From positions 1 to 6,266 of the forward strand of contig JAJZDT010000127.1 of the NCBI GenBank assembly GCA_021851535.1: a stretch of DNA of 6,266 nt, read 5' to 3'. Below, piece by piece: positions 1 through 4,596 of this stretch; the stretch's first letter is position 1; the number at the start of each line of letters is the position of its first letter. The position numbers and the translations under genes are program-made. This DNA is from Microcaldota archaeon. Lineage in GTDB: Archaea; Micrarchaeota; Micrarchaeia; Micrarchaeales; Micrarchaeaceae. Under the pieces are notes generated by a model. It saw only the letters and a program-made list of their open reading frames with translations. It was not told the DNA's origin and did no database searches.

Positions 1-274
1 AGTAGGTATCGTCGGAAACGTTGATTTTTCTAAAATATCATATACCGTAAATAATAGTGTATTCTCTATAGGGTTGTTCTTAAATGTATTAATAAGCTTT
101 ATTACTATAGTAGTAGTGATATTCTTTTTTATTGTTAAACCTGTATCAAAGATAAATTCTATGAAAAAACCAACACAATCATCACCAACAACAAAAGAAT
201 GTCCCGAATGCCTTTCTCAAATTCCAATAAAAGCCAAACGCTGCGCGTTCTGTACATCTATTATTAAAACGTAA
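1..274 (+). CDS. mscL: Large-conductance mechanosensitive channel MscL, C-terminal part (5' end outside window)
   Basis: MscL is a homopentameric inner-membrane channel that opens under high membrane tension and releases solutes during hypo-osmotic shock. The reading frame is open from base 2 with no start in view, so about the last 90 residues are seen. They begin with the periplasmic-loop/TM2 boundary motif IVGNVDFS, continue through a hydrophobic second membrane helix (FLNVLISFITIVVVIFFFIV), then K-P-V-S-K and a short polar linker. The tail is a CPECLSQIP...RCAFC zinc-ribbon-like knuckle (CxxC-x12-CxxC), an extension known from many MscL proteins in the form CPxCLSxIPxxAxRCxxC. A TTG at 74 could be read as a start but lies inside the conserved TM2, so it is not the true start. 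The identification is from remembered family motifs. The gene ends 51 bp before the next one. Confidence 0.93.
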   Translation, partial: VGIVGNVDFSKISYTVNNSVFSIGLFLNVLISFITIVVVIFFFIVKPVSKINSMKKPTQSSPTTKECPECLSQIPIKAKRCAFCTSIIKT

Positions 275-287
275 ATAAACAGAGTAT

Positions 288-296
288 TTTAAATTA
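288..296 (+). promoter_or_regulatory. Candidate archaeal TATA box for the DJ-1-like/rnp4 unit
   Basis: TTTAAATTA is centred about 33-34 bases before the ATG at 326. With the usual 25-27 base spacing from TATA box to transcription start, the leader would be only about 6-8 bases. It is the best TATA-like match in the spacer after mscL, but the spacer is A/T-rich, so chance matches are easy. Confidence 0.4.
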
Positions 297-325
297 ATAA
301 CTAACAATAATATATTAGTGTTATT

Positions 326-847
326 ATGAAGGCCTTAATATTCATACCACCAAATGACTATAAAGATGAGACTCTTAAAATTATACGGGAATTTTTTGAT
401 AAGTGGCGCGTTTCTTATTCAATATCTAGTTTTTCAAATAAAGAATGTGTTGGTAGTCATGGTGGTGTATGTAAATTGGACATAAACACATCAAAAGCAA
501 TAATATCTGATTATGATGGTATACTATTATTAGATGGTAAAGGTATAGATCAATATAAAATTTATGAATTTAGGCCTCTATTGGATATAATAAATGAATT
601 TCACAAACGTGGTAAATTTATAGCAGCAATAAATAATGGTATAAAAATAGCAGCACGAGCAAATGTTATAAAAGACAAAAAAATATCCCTACCAAAAGAT
701 GAAGAAACAAGAAAACTGGTAATGCTTTTTAGAGGCATTCCATCAGAAAACAATATAATGGCTGATGGAAATATATACACTATAAAAGATTCTTCAAAAT
801 TAGATGAAACATTACCAGAACTTCTTGGGCATTTAGGAATAAAGTAA
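326..847 (+). CDS. DJ-1/PfpI (class I glutamine amidotransferase-like) protein lacking the catalytic cysteine
   Basis: This 173-residue protein has the length and strand order of the PfpI/DJ-1 fold: an N-terminal MKALIFIPP strand, a DYKDETLKIIREFF helix, a G-S-H-G-G-V-C-K-L-D-I segment matching the family's GxHGxxxxxD region, and SDYDGILLLDGKG where the family has a yDalvlPGG turn. The nucleophile-elbow region reads KFIAAINNGIKIAARANVIKDKKI, clearly aligning to the family's kpvaAICHGpqlLAsAgvLkGrkvT. The nucleophile Cys is Asn103 and the following His is Asn104. The PGG turn is DGK (residues 70-72). The chemistry of active relatives (amidase/protease or glyoxalase/deglycase-like) is therefore unlikely, and a non-catalytic or altered role is inferred. 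The start has a GTGTT element three bases upstream. Only 7 bases separate it from rnp4, so the two are probably co-transcribed. Fold assignment is confident; function is unknown. Confidence 0.82.
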   Translation: MKALIFIPPNDYKDETLKIIREFFDKWRVSYSISSFSNKECVGSHGGVCKLDINTSKAIISDYDGILLLDGKGIDQYKIYEFRPLLDIINEFHKRGKFIAAINNGIKIAARANVIKDKKISLPKDEETRKLVMLFRGIPSENNIMADGNIYTIKDSSKLDETLPELLGHLGIK

Positions 848-854
848 TGTTTTT

Positions 855-1169
855 ATGAAGAACGAAAAAAAGATACGTGAGATTGCAACAGAGCGTATAG
901 AAATATTATCACATTTTGCTTTAGATATACTTAATGGTAAAGGTATAACAAAAAATGAGGAATATGCACATAAATATCTGAAATATGCAAAAGAGATAAA
1001 ATCTCATTATAAAATAAAGAAAAGCGCGCTTGATAAAATAAAAATATGTAAATTTTGCAATATAATTTTTATACCAGGAAAGAATTGTAGTGTTGTTATA
1101 TCAAGCTCAAAAAGATTTGTTATCTATAAATGCAACAAATGCTCAAATGAGTTCAAGATACATTATTAG
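855..1169 (+). CDS. rnp4: Ribonuclease P protein component 4 (Rpp21/Rpr2 family)
   Basis: This is a protein subunit of archaeal RNase P, the RNA-protein enzyme that removes 5' leaders from pre-tRNA. In known archaeal enzymes Rnp4 (Rpp21) pairs with Rnp2/Rpp29 and supports the specificity domain of the RNA. The 104-residue length is normal. An N-terminal helical half (residues 1-60) carries the family pattern YAHKYLKYAKEIKSHYKIK, equivalent to a-xRYvxlArrIaxryrv. It is followed by a zinc ribbon with Cys65/Cys68 and Cys93/Cys96, enclosing the IPGKNCSV segment that matches the family's vPGxNcrV. Many arginines of the family consensus are lysine here, in keeping with low-GC codon use. No strong ribosome-binding site precedes the ATG (ATGTT, then three bases), so translation may depend on the upstream gene. 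The 3' end overlaps the convergent taw1 by 17 bp. Confidence 0.9.
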   Translation: MKNEKKIREIATERIEILSHFALDILNGKGITKNEEYAHKYLKYAKEIKSHYKIKKSALDKIKICKFCNIIFIPGKNCSVVISSSKRFVIYKCNKCSNEFKIHY

Positions 1170-2184
1170 GTACACTTACCTCTCTATATTCTTTTCCTAT
1201 TTGGCTAAAATCTATTATTCTATTGTCTTTTGCTTTTTGATCTCTGCATAAAAGAACAACTCTACTAGGTTTATGTTCTGCTGTAAATATATAACCTGTA
1301 AGTTCAGCGATTTTTTTAGCAAATTCCTGTATCTCATCATGTTGTGGTATACTGTTCATAGATAAGCCACGTTGCTCCTCCCGTGCGCTACCCACATAAG
1401 AGAATCCCTTTACTTCAACATATTGTGGGTTTCCAAGTTTTATGAGGTTGGCATAACCCTCAGGGTCCTTCATGTTTAATCCTTTTACTAATGTCATTCT
1501 CAAAACAGTTCTTGTATTAAGTGTTGAGAGTAACTCTAATGACTTTAGATATCTATCCCATGTATTTTTTATTTTTGGTCTTGTTACCTCAATATATGAA
1601 TCATAATTTGGTGCCTGTAGTGAAATATATAACTGTGTGGGTAAAGGATTCATACTTTCAATAGCTTCAGATAGTGTTCCATTTGTAACAAGAAATGTGC
1701 TTATGCCACGTCTATGGAATCCCTCTATTAATTTTGACATTTTAGGATAAAATGTTGGTTCTCCAGTAAGACTCATTGCCACATGTATTGGTTTATTTGC
1801 CTCATCCCAACGCCTTTTTTTAAGATCCGTATCCGCAATTGCTTTATATCCACTAACTATTCTTCTTTGCTCTTTTATCATGTTTTCTATAACAAACTCC
1901 GGATCGTCCCATTTATCAATTGCATTTAGTTCATTCCATTCAAAACCAAGTTCTTCTGGAATTATTCTCCAACAGAATTTACAGCTAATATCACAGCCTA
2001 TGGCTGGCGTTGACTGCACACATTGCCAACTTCTTATACCATAAAATGTATGTTTATAACAGAGTATGCCACCTCTAAGGCCATTGGCTGTATACTCACA
2101 TATTTTTACAGCAGAATGTTTTCCAACAAAGTGGTATCCCTGCTTTTCCATTTTACCTTTAAGAGCATCTGGCATTCCTGGCAT
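1153..2184 (-). CDS. taw1: tRNA-Phe 4-demethylwyosine synthase (archaeal TYW1/Taw1), radical SAM
   Basis: This enzyme converts 1-methylguanosine at position 37 of tRNA-Phe to the tricyclic 4-demethylwyosine using pyruvate and S-adenosylmethionine, a step that protects reading-frame accuracy. At 343 residues it fits the archaeal form, which lacks the flavodoxin domain of yeast TYW1. Cys29, Cys42 and Cys55 (13-residue spacing) are the expected ligands of the second, pyruvate-binding [4Fe-4S] cluster. The radical-SAM triad is C64-D-I-S-C68-K-F-C71-W. Downstream are SLTGEPTFYP (SAM-binding GEP), FLVTNGT and QLYISLQAP. A C-terminal wyosine-base-formation region follows (VEVKGFSYVGSAR, then KPSRVVLL). 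The chosen start ATG(2184) precedes the first cluster ligand by the usual short distance; a second ATG three codons in is possible. TTGAT lies three bases before the start, and a good TATA box lies further upstream. Confidence 0.96.
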   Translation of the reverse strand: MPGMPDALKGKMEKQGYHFVGKHSAVKICEYTANGLRGGILCYKHTFYGIRSWQCVQSTPAIGCDISCKFCWRIIPEELGFEWNELNAIDKWDDPEFVIENMIKEQRRIVSGYKAIADTDLKKRRWDEANKPIHVAMSLTGEPTFYPKMSKLIEGFHRRGISTFLVTNGTLSEAIESMNPLPTQLYISLQAPNYDSYIEVTRPKIKNTWDRYLKSLELLSTLNTRTVLRMTLVKGLNMKDPEGYANLIKLGNPQYVEVKGFSYVGSAREEQRGLSMNSIPQHDEIQEFAKKIAELTGYIFTAEHKPSRVVLLCRDQKAKDNRIIDFSQIGKEYREVSVPNNVS

Positions 2185-2205
2185 AGTATCAATAAGGATA
2201 GTTCT

Positions 2206-2221
2206 TATTTAAAGATATAAA
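2206..2221 (-). promoter_or_regulatory. TATA-box region of taw1
   Basis: Read on the minus strand this stretch is TTTATATC followed by TTTAAATA. The TTTAAATA core (2206-2213) is centred about 26 bases before the taw1 ATG, the spacing expected for a leaderless archaeal transcript. The TTTATATC copy just upstream (2214-2221) would instead give a leader of about 8 bases that retains the TTGAT element next to the start. Which copy is used cannot be decided from sequence. Confidence 0.6.
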
Positions 2222-2247
2222 ATATTATCTATATTGTTTAAAATAAT

Positions 2248-2270
2248 AAAAAATTAGAAAAAAGAAAAAA
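2248..2270 (-). terminator. Oligo-T transcription terminator after the DUF1059 gene
   Basis: On the minus strand, shortly after the stop codon of the 59-residue gene, there are three runs of six T (complements of A-runs at 2265-2270, 2258-2263 and 2248-2253) separated by one or a few bases. Clustered T-tracts without a hairpin are the common archaeal termination signal. The cluster sits between the DUF1059 stop and the taw1 TATA box, which suggests that taw1 is a separate transcription unit. Confidence 0.6.
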
Positions 2271-2283
2271 TAAATAAATATAC

Positions 2284-2463
2284 TTATGCCTTCTTTATGG
2301 CCTTTTCTATCTTTTTCATTGTCTCTTTATCTATGTTTTGCATATTATGGGCGGATTTTGCATGCTCTGATATCTTTTGCATTAATTGCCTCTTATCTTC
2401 TGCGTCCACTTTTGCGTTGCACTGTACTCCTATATCCTTACATTCGAATGAGAATTTTGCCAT
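2284..2463 (-). CDS. Small DUF1059-family protein (predicted metal-binding), 59 residues
   Basis: This is a short gene that a 60-residue cutoff would miss. It begins MAKFSFECKDIGVQC, matches the DUF1059 pattern (m-k-F-x-CkDxGmdC near the N terminus, then an alpha-helical part with E-H-A-K-x-x-H) and ends in a lysine-rich helix. Cys8, Cys15, His34 and His39 are the conserved polar positions and would suit a small metal site. The function of the family is not established. Support for a real gene includes an ATG preceded by GGTGA in good register, a TATA-like region upstream and an oligo-T cluster after the stop. The + strand reading frames across this region give only low-complexity hydrophobic peptides and are shadows of this gene. 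It lies 119 bp downstream of the glycoside hydrolase on the same strand, with its own apparent promoter. Confidence 0.88.
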   Translation of the reverse strand: MAKFSFECKDIGVQCNAKVDAEDKRQLMQKISEHAKSAHNMQNIDKETMKKIEKAIKKA

Positions 2464-2467
2464 ATAT

Positions 2468-2472
2468 TCACC
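2468..2472 (-). promoter_or_regulatory. Ribosome-binding site of the DUF1059 gene
   Basis: GGTGA on the minus strand ends four bases before the ATG at 2463 and is complementary to the TCACC of the archaeal 16S rRNA 3' end (ATCACCTCC). It fixes the start codon of this short gene. Confidence 0.7.
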
Positions 2473-2481
2473 ATATTAGCC

Positions 2482-2503
2482 TTATTTTATAGCTATTTAA
2501 CAC
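2482..2503 (-). promoter_or_regulatory. Candidate TATA region of the DUF1059 gene
   Basis: The minus strand reads GTTAAATA, then GCTATAAAATAAG. The first element lies about 35 bases before the ATG, leaving room for a leader of about 8-10 bases that contains the GGTGA site. The second lies about 24 bases before the ATG and would give a leaderless transcript. The first fits better with a used ribosome-binding site. Confidence 0.4.
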
Positions 2504-2547
2504 TTATTAGCGTTATAGAATGGCTTTTATTAGTTACTATTATTAGG

Positions 2548-2566
2548 GTGATTTAAATATCATCAC
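2548..2566. promoter_or_regulatory. GTGAT-N9-ATCAC inverted repeat around a TTTAAAT core
   Basis: A 19-bp interval has perfect 5-bp inverted arms (GTGAT at 2548-2552, ATCAC at 2562-2566) enclosing an A/T core that is a good TATA match on either strand. It lies between the hydrolase stop (2583) and the DUF1059 gene (start 2463). On the minus strand it could be a distal promoter of the DUF1059 gene with a leader of about 65 bases, with the arms as an operator for a dimeric regulator. Arms this short may be chance. Confidence 0.25.
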
Positions 2567-2582
2567 TGCAAAAACGAAATCT

Positions 2583-3599
2583 TTAAGAATACTTATTTAT
2601 CGTGTTATTAAAGGCATAAAATGCTGGTTTTTTTGTCATATTAGCATAAAATAGGCCAAAATCTAAATTATATGGTTTATCTACGCTTCCTTTTAAATCA
2701 AACCAGAATATTGCTCTGATATAGTTTTTAGATGTAAATAGTTGCATTGTTTGATTTAAAAACTCTAATTGCCGTTGTGGGGTTGCGTTAATAAAGTTAG
2801 GATAGCTGTTATTAATGGCTGATGGTATACCTGTTTCTGTTATCCAAATTGGCTTTTTGGTTAAATTTTCATACAAATTTAGTTCATTATTGAAAATATA
2901 CGCCATATTATATGCGGAATTCGGTGGTGTCTGATTTAAAAGATATTCAAATCCTGAGTATGCATGAAGTGATATAGCATCACAGTAGTTTGATGCACCA
3001 TAACTCCAAAGATCTTTTGCCCATAAATAATCATTCTCTGTATAAGTGCCTTCATATATATTATCCCCTCCAAGACATAGTACTGTATCATTTGGGTCGT
3101 TTTTCTTAATAATTTTATATGCTGATTTAAGCATTAAAAAATAGTTATAAGGATCTCCATTTGCAAGAAATCCAGACTGAAACTCGCTAAATTGTGGTTC
3201 ATTCCAAATTTCCCAAACATGTATATTAGGATATTCATTTAGTGTTTTTTCAATAGTTAAATTCCAATTATTTAGCGTCCAGTTGCAATTTTTAAAACAA
3301 CCACTACTATTTAGCTCTAAACCTAATGTTTGATAATCTAATATACCAAGTATATTAAAGCCATTATTGGTAAGATTTTTTATATATTCTACCGATTTAT
3401 TATTCAGATTCACATCAAAACGCATCCATTTTATGTTGGTCGATTTTAAAACATTTAAATCGCTGTAATTGAGAGAGGATCCAGCAACCCCAAAAATTAT
3501 GTGGCTATTGTTTGTTGATTTGTATATAAACAAAAGTAAAACGAATAATAAAACAATGGAAAGTAAGATAATTAATATATTTTTATTTGAAACATGCAT
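2583..3599 (-). CDS. Membrane-anchored glycoside hydrolase, clan GH-A (GH39/GH5-like TIM barrel)
   Basis: This 338-residue protein is probably exported and held by an N-terminal signal anchor (about residues 8-26, a run of I/L/V/F after N-K-N) with the catalytic domain outside. The domain starts with IFGVAGSSL and WMRFDV, typical of a beta/alpha barrel entry strand. It has HVWEIWNEPQ, where Glu134 of the NEP motif is the expected acid/base, and WITETGIP, where Glu255 is the expected nucleophile; DAISLHAY lies between them. This pattern is that of clan A retaining glycosidases (GH5, GH39 and relatives). The substrate cannot be told from sequence. About 15 N-X-S/T sequons support an extracellular glycosylated protein. 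The frame also has a TTG at 3620, but ATG(3599) is preferred: it places the hydrophobic helix close to the N terminus and is preceded by a GAT element in the register of its neighbours. Confidence 0.85.
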   Translation of the reverse strand: MHVSNKNILIILLSIVLLFVLLLFIYKSTNNSHIIFGVAGSSLNYSDLNVLKSTNIKWMRFDVNLNNKSVEYIKNLTNNGFNILGILDYQTLGLELNSSGCFKNCNWTLNNWNLTIEKTLNEYPNIHVWEIWNEPQFSEFQSGFLANGDPYNYFLMLKSAYKIIKKNDPNDTVLCLGGDNIYEGTYTENDYLWAKDLWSYGASNYCDAISLHAYSGFEYLLNQTPPNSAYNMAYIFNNELNLYENLTKKPIWITETGIPSAINNSYPNFINATPQRQLEFLNQTMQLFTSKNYIRAIFWFDLKGSVDKPYNLDFGLFYANMTKKPAFYAFNNTINKYS

Positions 3600-3650
3600 T
3601 ATATCTATTTGAATTAACAATCAAATAATAAAAATATGGCGATTTTATAA
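3599..3650. promoter_or_regulatory. Divergent promoter between the glycoside hydrolase and the DNA glycosylase
   Basis: Only 47 bp separate the two start codons. On the plus strand TTATATC (3599-3605) is centred about 45 bases before the glycosylase start, and on the minus strand TTATAAAAT (complement of 3642-3650) is centred about 47 bases before the hydrolase ATG. With normal TATA-to-start spacing both leaders would be about 20 bases. Each proposed TATA box overlaps the start codon of the opposite gene. An A/T-rich block at 3624-3636 offers alternative boxes nearer to both genes. Confidence 0.4.
3638..3643 (+). promoter_or_regulatory. Ribosome-binding site that marks an ATA start
   Basis: GGCGAT is one mismatch from GGTGAT, the complement of ATCACC at the 16S rRNA 3' end, and it ends three bases before ATA(3647). 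The same spacing is seen before the GTG start of the next gene (GTGAT, then AAT, then GTG), so it points to ATA as the start codon. Confidence 0.5.
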
Positions 3651-4114
3651 GATTATGGAGTATACATCCAAAATATTTAGATTCAATCGGGATTGTAGCA
3701 CTTTGGCGTGAAACCCTTTTAGCTAGAAATGTATTAATGGGTATTACAAAAGGGTATAAAAACCATCCACAATTAGAGCGATTTAAGAAAGCAAAAGACC
3801 CGATAGGAAGCATAAACTCATATTTATTAACCATATATAAAGAATCATTAAAAAGAAATTATTCTTTTGACAAAAGTAAATTACAAATGACTTTTATCAA
3901 CGATGAAAAAATAAAAGTCACAGATGGTCAATTAAAATATGAGTATGAATTACTTAAAAACAAATTAAAATTTAGGGATATTAAAAAATTTGATTCTATA
4001 AAGACAATAAAGAAGATAAATCCAAATCCTGTTTTTATTGTTGTATCTGGAACTGTTGCATCATGGGAGCGAGTAAAAATAAGAAACGTTATTAATAATA
4101 AAATTAATAAGTAA
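3647..4114 (+). CDS. Pyrimidine-dimer DNA glycosylase/AP lyase (T4 endonuclease V-like, Pyr_excise family), apparent ATA start
   Basis: This enzyme family removes UV-induced cyclobutane pyrimidine dimers: it cuts the glycosidic bond of one dimer base and then nicks the abasic site, using the N-terminal amine as nucleophile. Homology begins exactly after the proposed start: (M)RLWSIHPKYLDSIGIVALWRE, then GITKGYKNHPQLERFK, SINSYL and SFDKSK, all hallmarks of the family. WRE at residues 20-22 aligns with YRE of T4 endonuclease V, so Glu22 corresponds to catalytic Glu23 and Arg21 to Arg22. No ATG, GTG or TTG occurs in frame between the upstream stop at 3629 and ATG(3737). Starting at 3737 would delete the conserved 30 N-terminal residues, including the catalytic glutamate. 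ATA(3647), with GGCGAT upstream, gives 155 residues. An ATG-to-ATA change that inactivated the gene, or a base error, remains possible. An 11-base gap links it to the SRPBCC gene. Confidence 0.85.
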   Translation: MRLWSIHPKYLDSIGIVALWRETLLARNVLMGITKGYKNHPQLERFKKAKDPIGSINSYLLTIYKESLKRNYSFDKSKLQMTFINDEKIKVTDGQLKYEYELLKNKLKFRDIKKFDSIKTIKKINPNPVFIVVSGTVASWERVKIRNVINNKINK

Positions 4115-4117
4115 ATT

Positions 4118-4122
4118 GTGAT
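4118..4122 (+). promoter_or_regulatory. Ribosome-binding site deciding the GTG start of the SRPBCC gene
   Basis: GTGAT, a full match to the 16S rRNA tail complement, ends three bases before GTG(4126). There is no other in-frame start between the stop at 4108 and this GTG. The site lies in the 11-base gap after the glycosylase stop codon. Confidence 0.65.
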
Positions 4123-4125
4123 AAT

Positions 4126-4548
4126 GTGTATAGTGCAAAAGTTTCTATTATAATAAATGCTTCTATAGTTAATGTTTGGAAGACATTAACAGATCCCGAG
4201 TTGGTTAAACAGTATTTATTTGGTACTAAAGTATCAACTGATTGGAAAAAAGGAAGTCAAATAAAATGGACTGGTATATGGAATGATAAAAAATATGAAG
4301 ATAAAGGCCAAATAATAGAAATTGTAGCTGAAAAATTGATTATATGCACCTACTGGAGCAGTATGTCTGGACTTGAGGATAAAAAAGAAAATTATACAAC
4401 TGTTAGTTATATACTAGACGGCCAGGATGGAAAAGTTAAATTAACAATAATACAAGATAATATAAAAATAAAAGAATCAAAGGAGCATTCAGAAAACAGT
4501 TGGACTATGGTGGGGAATTCATTAAAGAGGGTAGCAGAGAGTATATAA
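4126..4548 (+). CDS. SRPBCC/START-superfamily protein of the AHSA1 (Aha1-like) type
   Basis: This 140-residue protein has the family's opening beta strand and helix (KVSIIINASIVNVWKTLTDPELVKQYLFGT, here shown only to mark residues 5-34), followed by G-S-Q-I-K-W-T-G and a run of beta strands, and it closes with the long helix NSWTMVGNSLKRVAES. This is the helix-grip fold of AHSA1-like SRPBCC proteins, which have a hydrophobic cavity for a ligand. The cognate ligand or partner of such stand-alone proteins is generally unknown, and this one need not act on Hsp90. It starts at GTG and follows the DNA glycosylase by 11 bases, so the two are very likely co-transcribed. That linkage hints at a stress-related role but does not show it. 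Confidence 0.85.
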   Translation: MYSAKVSIIINASIVNVWKTLTDPELVKQYLFGTKVSTDWKKGSQIKWTGIWNDKKYEDKGQIIEIVAEKLIICTYWSSMSGLEDKKENYTTVSYILDGQDGKVKLTIIQDNIKIKESKEHSENSWTMVGNSLKRVAESI

Positions 4549-4551
4549 CTT

Positions 4552-4596
4552 CTAATGTACTTTTTGATGTATTATATAACTCGTTGAAAACATTAG
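4552..4596. terminator. Convergent intergenic spacer, possible terminator
   Basis: The 48 bp between the SRPBCC stop and the surface-protein stop contain a T5 run (4561-4565, plus strand) and a perfect 7-bp inverted repeat (CTAATGT at 4552-4558, ACATTAG at 4590-4596). Termination for the + strand pair is expected here. The arms are far apart and short, so a functional hairpin is doubtful. Confidence 0.3.

Noticed and set aside
2023..2220. + strand open frame of 65 codons opposite the start of taw1
   Set aside because: It lies opposite the highly conserved cysteine-rich N terminus of taw1, its peptide resembles no family, and it runs through the taw1 promoter. It is a shadow frame.
2286..2492. 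Two overlapping hydrophobic + strand frames (68 and 60 codons) that look like small membrane proteins
   Set aside because: They are antisense readings of the DUF1059 gene, whose Cys/His pattern, ribosome-binding site and terminator are on the minus strand.
3636..3650. ATG at 3636 as the glycosylase start by frameshift
   Set aside because: It is in another frame and stops after four codons (MAIL), and family homology begins directly at the ATA codon, so no shift is needed.
3583..3834. - strand frame of 83 codons over the divergent spacer
   Set aside because: It is antisense to the conserved N terminus of the DNA glycosylase and lacks any recognisable motif.
3737..4114. DNA glycosylase starting at ATG 3737
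   Set aside because: This start would remove the conserved RLWSIHPKYLD and WRE segments, including the catalytic glutamate; homology clearly extends to 3647.
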